Part shown: positions 57,887 through 64,000 of the stretch, one piece after another | Position numbering within the stretch: position 1 is the first letter of the stretch | Layout of the letters: the number at the start of each line of letters is the position of its first letter | Assembly: GCF_001649575.2 (NCBI RefSeq) | Contig: NC_051436.1 | Span: forward strand, 13,293,683-13,357,682 | Direction: 5' to 3' | DNA: 64,000 nt | Source of the DNA: Kryptolebias marmoratus | Lineage: Eukaryota > Chordata > Actinopteri > Cyprinodontiformes > Rivulidae | The notes under the pieces: generated by a model | The model's database searches: none | Seen by the model: only the letters and a program-made list of their open reading frames with translations | Told to the model about the DNA's origin: nothing | Made by a program: the position numbers and the translations under genes

Positions 57887-60800
57887 ATGAGGAGTGTCCT
57901 TGGGTTCCTGAGGATCAACCCTGTCGCTGGTGGTCAGAGAAGTATGTCTCAGAGCAGTCTTGCGGGGAAAGTAGCCATAGTTACTGCTTCCACGGATGGG
58001 TAAGAAAGATGTTTGTTCTGCTTTAAAGTGACTAAAACAGACCGAGGAAGTGGCTGTTTCGTTGTCCTTGTGATTAGAATTAAATCACAATTAAAGGCCC
58101 AGCATTTCTTAAAAGTAGGCATGTGGCAGTTTTAGGTTTTAGGGTAATATCTTACGTTGAGGGGTTGTAGTCGTTTTGCTCAGACTTTACGCACTATCTC
58201 ATGCAACATCAGAATACGTGTTGTGAAGGACTCTCAGCTACTACCACACCAGATTTTAGCTTCATGCCTGTAAGACTGACCAAGTAGTAGCCATGTAGGC
58301 TGGGGCCGATTAGATGCACATCCAGTGATCACTTTCTGCAGGTTTCATTAAAATCCACCATGTAGTTTGGTAACACATGACACAGACAGGGAGAAAAAAA
58401 CACACTATCGCCCGCCTGCGCCTTCCGTCGGCGGGCGACGACAGCACTTCCTCCAGCACCAAGGTCCCTCTCGTCACGACGGCTCCCTGTCCCTCCTCAG
58501 GATTGGCCTGGCTACGGCTCGGGCCCTGGGAAGGAGAGGGGCCCGCGTGGTCGTCAGCAGCCGGCGGCAGGCCAACGTGGACAAGGCCGTGGAGCTGCTC
58601 AGGAGCCAGAGCATCCAAGTGACTGGAACCACGTGTAACGTCGGCAACGGAGAGGACAGAGAGAAGCTGGTTCAGACGGTAAGACCATCAATGTCAGTGT
58701 CAGCATCAGCTTATTTATGTGACAGAAAACAACAGATGAAATACTCAATGAAATAAAACAAGACAACAACAACAATAAGAATAAGAAAAAAGAATATTTA
58801 AAAGTAAAATTAAAACAAAAAAAAAAACCACATATACTTCATAGCTATCGTAAATTCAGTAAAAAAAAAAACTCTGACTCTGTTCAAATCAAACGCCAAA
58901 GAATAAAAAACGAGTCTGAAGCAAAGATTTAAAAGTCTCGACAGTCTCAGCGGTCCGTCCACAAAAACGTAAGCCGTTCCAAAGTTCAGGAGCACTAAAG
59001 CTCGATCACCTCTGAGTTTGGACCTGGATCTTGGAGCGTCTAAGAGAAGCTGTCTGGTCGACCGAAGTGCTCCTACTGGAGCGTTGATCACAGAGATGCA
59101 ACGAAGTCGAAACCATCCGTCTGTTCATCATCCGAGACCCCAAAATGTGGGACAAAAGGCTTCAATGATCGTTAGGCGCGACCTCGTGCGTGGTCAGGGC
59201 ACAGTAACGCTCGCAGACCAGCACGGGGATGACTCTCAGCTACTACTGCGCCACATTTGAACTCAGTAAGTGTGAAGTTGGCCGAGTTACAGCAGCGTTT
59301 GTGTTGACAAACAGGGTTGATGCCAACAGGTTGTAGAGCTTAGAGTACGTGTTTTGAATGACTCTCAGCAACAACCGCACTAAATTTGGACTGAGTGATG
59401 GCCATTTTTTGAGTTGGGGTGCAGTTAGTTGGCTCGGCAGTTAGCAGCCATCTTGAATGCGATCCACTCGGTTGCTTTCTGGAGAGTCCATGAGATGTTT
59501 TGCTAACAGCACAGACAAAAGAAACCCTGTCACTCCACTTTCAGCCTTCAGCGGTGGGTCTGGGGTCGTGTCTTTTCACGCAGCGTGCTCGGCGTCGGTG
59601 GAAAAAGCGACCTAATTGTTGGATATAATAGAGTGTTATGGTTTTTTTTTTCCCCTCCACGTTAACCTCAGACATTTCCTGCAGCTCATCAGACCTGCCG
59701 AGCGCTCGGAGTGGAGGGGAGGGAAGGGGAGGGGATCGCAGCCCCTTCCTCCTTCAGGGGGGACGCCGAGCTGCATTCTTCCAGCGTCTGCTGCGGAGAG
59801 TTCTGGTAAAGTCATTCCACGGGATGTGTTGGACGCTCGCCCCCGTGGGGGGAGGAAACGGAACGTTTTCTTTGTCTGAAAGCATTCGGTTGGAGGTTCG
59901 CTCGTTGTGCTCATTGTGCTGCGAACACAGGCTTCTGTGGTCCTGTGTGCTTTGACTTTGAGCTGGGGTTCATTGGAAAGGTGCTGAACAGTGAACGTCT
60001 CACCTGTTGTAGACGATTCTCTGAACGACCTCAGTTCTTCCATAAAAACTGCCTTTTGTATTAATTAATATTTAGCCTATAACGTATTTGAATTTTCCTT
60101 TTACCTTCTCAAATACTCCATAATGTGCTTCTTCTAAACCAATCGCCAAAAGGTCAAAAATGGGCGATCATTTGTTGATTTTATTTTGCCAGCGTCTGTT
60201 GTTTCTCTGCGCGGGTTCCTTTGTCTGTCCGTTAGCAGCAGCCGAGTTTACAGATACTGAAACCAAATTTGGCATGGTAGGAGCTGAGAGTCGTTCACTG
60301 CAGATGCTCCGAGCGTGAGATAGCGTGTAACAATGACCGTAAAGCTACAACGCTGTTAATTCTCTATGTGAGACGGTTTTAGTTTAAATGTCTGGCTGTT
60401 AAAGGATGCGGGCGATCTGCATTCCTTCAACGAGCAGTTCTTTATCAGATCAGTACTGAGGTCTTCTCTGTAAAGCTTGGTTACATCGTAATATCGGGAG
60501 GCTTTTTTATTATGAACTCAGCGGTTCAGTCAAAATATCGGCCCTCTCTGTTCCGTTCCGTTGTGTAACATGTTGCACCCTAAATCAGAAATCGTCTCCG
60601 TTTTGGTTTTAGACTCTGGATCAGTGCGGCGGCATCGACATCCTGGTGTCCAACGCTGCTGTCAACCCCTTCTTTGGAAGCATCATGGACACCACAGAGG
60701 AGGTTTGGGACAAGGTACACAAAGCTACGACAACAAAAACAAAGCCCTGGGGCTGCTTCACATCCGTCTCGCCCACGTTCCGTCTGTCCAAGGCTCAGGC

Positions 60801-62736
60801 GATCGTTTGGTTTTGTTTCGTAGATTCTTGGCGTGAATGTAAAATCGGCCTTCCTCATGACTAAGCTGGTGGTGCCTCACATGGAGAAGAGAGGGTGAGT
60901 GTCGAACTGAACCGCAGGTTTTGTTTTTTAAATCATTAATGAATCTAATTGTCAGAGCTACATATGAAGCTGTCTGGTTGTTTCTGACGGGTCTGTTTTT
61001 TTTCTTCCAGAGGAGGAAACGTGATATTTGTGTCGTCTGTGGGTGCCTACCAACCGTTTCCGGTCAGAGAGTACACCTGAAACACTTCATTAGCAAAAAA
61101 ACTAAATATTTTGAGATAAATTAAAGATGCATACAGAGGCTTGTTAAGTTTAAAATTTTACTTAATGATTTATTTTTTATCCTTTTCTGTCATTTTGGAC
61201 ATATTCTTGGAATCTGGCTGCTCTCCACAGGGTCTGGGTCCCTACAACGTGAGCAAGACGGCCCTGCTGGGTCTGACCCAGAACCTGGCTCCCGAGCTGG
61301 CTCACAGCAACATCAGGGTGAACTGCGTGGCTCCGGGAGTCATCAAAACCCGCTTCAGCGCCGCCGTGAGGACGCACATTTCAGCTGTCGGCTCAGTTCT
61401 TTAGAAGAGTTAATGTCTTACCTGTTGAAGATACTCTGGAGGAACGGAGCCCGTTCGGATTTGTTGCCTCAAAGCCATTCTGGGGGGGGATTTGACCACA
61501 GGTGGTCGGCTCACAACGCCTCTGTTTCACGTTTGGGAGCAAATTAGTAGCTGAAAGACTTCGTAAAAAAGTAAACGTTACGACACATTCAGACGTTTGA
61601 ACGTTATTATTATTCTGACAACAACAAGATTCAGAGCCATCGCTTCCTGAGCCTAATAACCTAACTGCTGCAATATAAAGTCAAATAATAAAGATTCAGA
61701 GCGAACGCTGTAGATTTTAACTCGTTAAACCCAGCTTTCAGCACACAGTGTCACTGTGAACGTAGCATCACCGCTGTGTTTGATGAGGTGAACTCCGCTC
61801 AGACTGCTCTCCTCTGATTGGCCCGGCACGTCCCAGTGACCGCAGCGGGTCCAAAAACAATCAGAACGAACAGTAAACCAACACGACGTCCTGCATTCCA
61901 CTTTGATCGATAAGATCCGGAGAAATTACACTGAGAGGAAAGTTGATAAAAAAGTTAATTGAAACTTTGAGTCAAGAAAAAAAAGCTGTATCTTTAGAAT
62001 AGTTCCAAGATCGGCTGTTTAGTTATCTTTAACCAGCCGGTAACTGAGCTAACTTTTAGGGTTTTTTTACCCTGAGACATTCAGCAGGTCCTACAGACGG
62101 GTTGTGTTCAGACTTCCAAACGTGGGCAGATAAGAGTTCAGACCTATATTTAACCAATCAAATGCTACAAACCTTTTTAAACGACAACGCTTTTCAGAGT
62201 TTAGTTCTGTAAAATGTAAAATTCACAGCGATGTAAAGGTTTACAAAACAGGGTTTGAATTAATCACTACGAATTTTAGGAGATTGGAGGAGTTTTTTTC
62301 TCTAAAACAGCTCCCCACTTTAGTCCTGAGCTTGCTTAGACTAGCCATTAGCTCATCAGTCCGGTCAGATTTAACTCTTTTCTCCAAACCGAGGCTGTTC
62401 AAAGAGCTTTCTACAGCAGGTAAGATATTAGCTGTTTATCAGCTGAGCCGTCTATAATGCAGTACTTCTTTCTGTTGCAGTTGTGGCAAAGTGAAGACAC
62501 CATGAACGAGTTAAAAAAGCAGCTCAGCATTAAAAGGTTGGTTTTTTTTTTTTACAAGTTCAAACTGAGCTTTTCATGTTCTGTACTCCCAGCGTGTAAC
62601 TCGGCGGATCTCTCTCCGTAGAATCGGAGAGCCCGAGGAGATCGGCGGAGTGATCGCCTTCCTGTGCTCAGACGAGGCGTCCTACATCACAGGGGAGACC
62701 ATCATGGTGACCGGAGGGCTGAACTGTCGGCTCTGA
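57887..62736 (+). CDS. dhrs4: dehydrogenase/reductase SDR family member 4, spliced
   Basis: Eight coding exons: 57887-57999, 58501-58678, 60613-60714, 60824-60894, 61011-61062, 61231-61365, 62481-62536 and 62622-62736, totalling 822 bp (273 aa; human 278) with matching phases. It is a classical short-chain dehydrogenase/reductase. The cofactor loop is TASTDGIG (33-40), and SSRR after strand 2 suggests NADP(H) preference. [14 protein letters not shown] follows. The catalytic Ser is S164 (FVSSVGAY), with Y177 and K181 in YNVSK, and SYITGET lies near the end. The protein ends in NCRL, which fits the small-basic-leucine peroxisomal PTS1 pattern; human DHRS4 ends SRL. The family reduces carbonyls and all-trans-retinal with NADPH in peroxisomes. 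The ATG at 57887 directly follows a possible 5' UTR acceptor at 57880. The first 25 residues are basic and could instead act as a mitochondrial presequence. Confidence 0.94.
58155..58395 (+). repeat. dispersed repeat family A copy in dhrs4 intron 1
   Basis: Contains GACTCTCAGCTACTACCACA and the downstream GATTAGATGCACATCCAGTG ... TTTCATTAAAATCCACC blocks in the family order. Confidence 0.75.
58745..59110 (+). repeat. teleost dispersed repeat (CAGTCTCAGCGG type) in dhrs4 intron 2
   Basis: The phrases ACAGTCTCAGCGGTCCGTC, AAGCCGTTCCAAAGTTCAGG, AAAGCTCGATCACCTCTGAG and GGACCTGGATCTTGG occur in the order of a widespread fish interspersed repeat known to me. No coding role is suggested. Confidence 0.6.
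59215..59530 (+). repeat. dispersed repeat family A, dimeric copy in dhrs4 intron 2
   Basis: Two GACTCTCAGC blocks (at about 59231 and 59370) precede one GCAGCCATCTTGAATGCG block and TTTTGCTAACAGCACAGAC. The arrangement resembles the dimer at 2880-3425. Confidence 0.75.
60235..60350 (-). repeat. dispersed repeat family A, inverted partial copy
   Basis: In reverse complement it reads AACGACTCTCAGCTCCTACC followed by ATGCCAAATTTGG, the leading block of the family. Confidence 0.55.
62300..62450 (+). repeat. dispersed repeat family B copy in dhrs4 intron 7
   Basis: Contains GCTTGCTTAGACTAGCCATT, CCGAGGCTGTTCAAAGAGC and CTACAGCAGGTAAGATATTAG in the family order. It ends just upstream of the branch region of the exon at 62481. 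Confidence 0.75.
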
Positions 62737-62831
62737 ACCAATCAGAGGAACAACGACGCTTGTGATCATTCAGCTTTTACACTTTAAATTAACTTTTAAA
62801 TTCCACCTTTTGGCCTTCAGATTAAAATGGG

Positions 62832-62837
62832 AATAAA
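62832..62837 (+). terminator. dhrs4: poly(A) signal of dhrs4
   Basis: AATAAA about 100 bp past the dhrs4 stop codon. A second signal at about 63039 could also be used. Confidence 0.55.
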
Positions 62838-62859
62838 GCTAAAATGGCTAACATAAGAG

Positions 62860-63916
62860 ATGTAAAATGAAACCAGGCAACATGTTGCTGAATATTCTGA
62901 TTTAAATGCATAAAACTGATTTTGTTTCCCCTGCTGGAAGTGTAATGCTCACTAACCAAGATTTAAACCAGGGATTCACAATATTAGATAAACATGCAGC
63001 TGTGATATTATTGAATATTGCAATGATGACATCAGTCGCAATAAAGCCATGTTTGTTTTCACTCCTCGTTCTGTTTTATCACTGAAATCTTTGCGTCATT
63101 TTATGTCTAAATGGGCATCAAAGACAGAATGTTGAACTGATAAATGCAGAGCAGGAAGGCCTGACACTTTTGGAATATTAGTCTTTAATTTGCTGCGATG
63201 AAAGCAGTGCTTTGTGATGCTGATATTTAAGTTTTATTAACGTGTCACGCAGCCACTGAACTCATTTCTAAAATGGCTGTTCCTAAATCAAAAGTCTTTG
63301 CTGCTGCGTGCTCGGAACGACCAGCATTTTCCAAATAGGGTGACGATTTATATTTGGGGAAACGTGTCGTTTTTACACACTTTTAGAAAAGAGATGGTGA
63401 AATAAAGAAATATGATTACAACTGACGGGTCGAGCTGCATCAAATCAATGAAAACACAAAAGATAATGTTTGTTTAAAGCCAGGTTTTGTGTGAAGCACG
63501 CCCAACTTCTCGTTGTAAATCAGACTGTTGGGTAATACGGTCACAATTATTGTAAAGAGAATAAAATCAGTAAGAGTCAAAAACTTTAATAGTTAAGGAT
63601 GACAGAAACAATACATATTGTGTGCTGTAAATGGTGGCACAGAAAAGATCAGGGACATGCTTATATATATAAATAAAAGTAACTAAACCCAATTAATGTA
63701 AGTGTTCATAATCAGTTACAGCTTCATCTGCGGGTCGGTTTTCCATAATAATCTAAATATTCATGTTTAAATCAGCCCGAATGATGTCACTGTAAGCTGC
63801 TGCGTTTGTTTTGTACACGACATTTAAAAACAAAAACCAACACGGTGTGGTTGAAGTCAAAGCGCATTAAAATCGGTCTTCCTGACAGCTGACACGGCGC
63901 TGAAAGGTCCCTTAGT
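62860..63916. other. region downstream of dhrs4, no gene seen
   Basis: AT-rich sequence with no supported exon. A stretch at 62970-63030 (ATATTATTGAATATTGCAATG) loosely resembles the right arm of the GGCTGCACAA element family. Confidence 0.35.
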
Positions 63917-64000
63917 TCACCTGCGCTTGCTGCCAGCAGACAGCATGTGTCTTCGGGTCACGCCGGGTTTCCAGAACTCCCTCAGGGTGGGAACATATGT
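63917..64000 (-). CDS. possible C-terminal end of an unidentified gene, cut by the window edge
   Basis: On the minus strand, 27 codons read from the edge to a TGA at 63917-63919: TYVPTLREFWKPGVTRRHML followed by SAGSKRR. The composition looks protein-like, with a basic tail, and the frame stays open to the edge. I do not recognise the family and cannot see a splice acceptor. It may be a chance frame. Confidence 0.25.
   Translation of the reverse strand, partial: TYVPTLREFWKPGVTRRHMLSAGSKRR

Overview
The window is a vertebrate, almost certainly teleost, nuclear genome segment. Evidence: every coding gene is spliced with GT/AG junctions, introns are rich in fish-type interspersed repeats (LINE tails ending in GGATGGATGG, terminal-inverted-repeat elements, relics of cut-and-paste transposons), promoters are CpG-rich, and the gene set (mrpl52, ajuba, acin1, efs, dhrs4) matches genes that lie together on human 14q11.2. 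Two runs of N (9424-9497 and 41865-41882) mark assembly gaps. No bacterial, viral or CRISPR features were seen.

Layout from left to right. 1-4568: intergenic, with a LINE fragment at the left edge, G-rich tracts and a dimeric dispersed repeat. 4752-6119 (minus): mrpl52, five exons, 129 aa. 6120-11000: gene-poor, with a GTAC-rich minisatellite, a CAG/CTG-rich array and an assembly gap. 11000-21165 (plus): ajuba, a noncoding first exon plus eight coding exons, 731 aa, three LIM domains; its introns hold several mobile-element relics. 21235-46523 (minus): acin1 (acinus), 17 coding exons for the long form plus an internal promoter and alternative first exon at 37424 for a short form. 46670-56000 (minus): efs, a Cas-family adaptor, seven coding exons, 953 aa. 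57887-62736 (plus): dhrs4, eight exons, 273 aa, ending in a peroxisomal-type C-terminus. The right edge may hold the last codons of one more minus-strand gene.

The genes are not a functional operon; they are syntenic neighbours. ajuba and efs are both adhesion-associated scaffolds, acin1 works in splicing/exon-junction complexes, mrpl52 in mitochondrial translation, and dhrs4 in peroxisomal carbonyl/retinoid reduction. All exon models were built by hand from splice sites and reading-frame phase; for each of the five genes the summed coding length is a multiple of three and the phases agree at every junction. For acin1 this holds only if the assembly gap is treated as a duplicated flank.

I did not find a convincing new biological system. 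The most useful discoveries are the acin1 gap artefact whose collapse restores the frame, the acin1 internal promoter, the long efs protein with a degenerate Src-SH2 site, and nested transposon relics carrying recognisable MADF-like and BED-like zinc-finger fragments.
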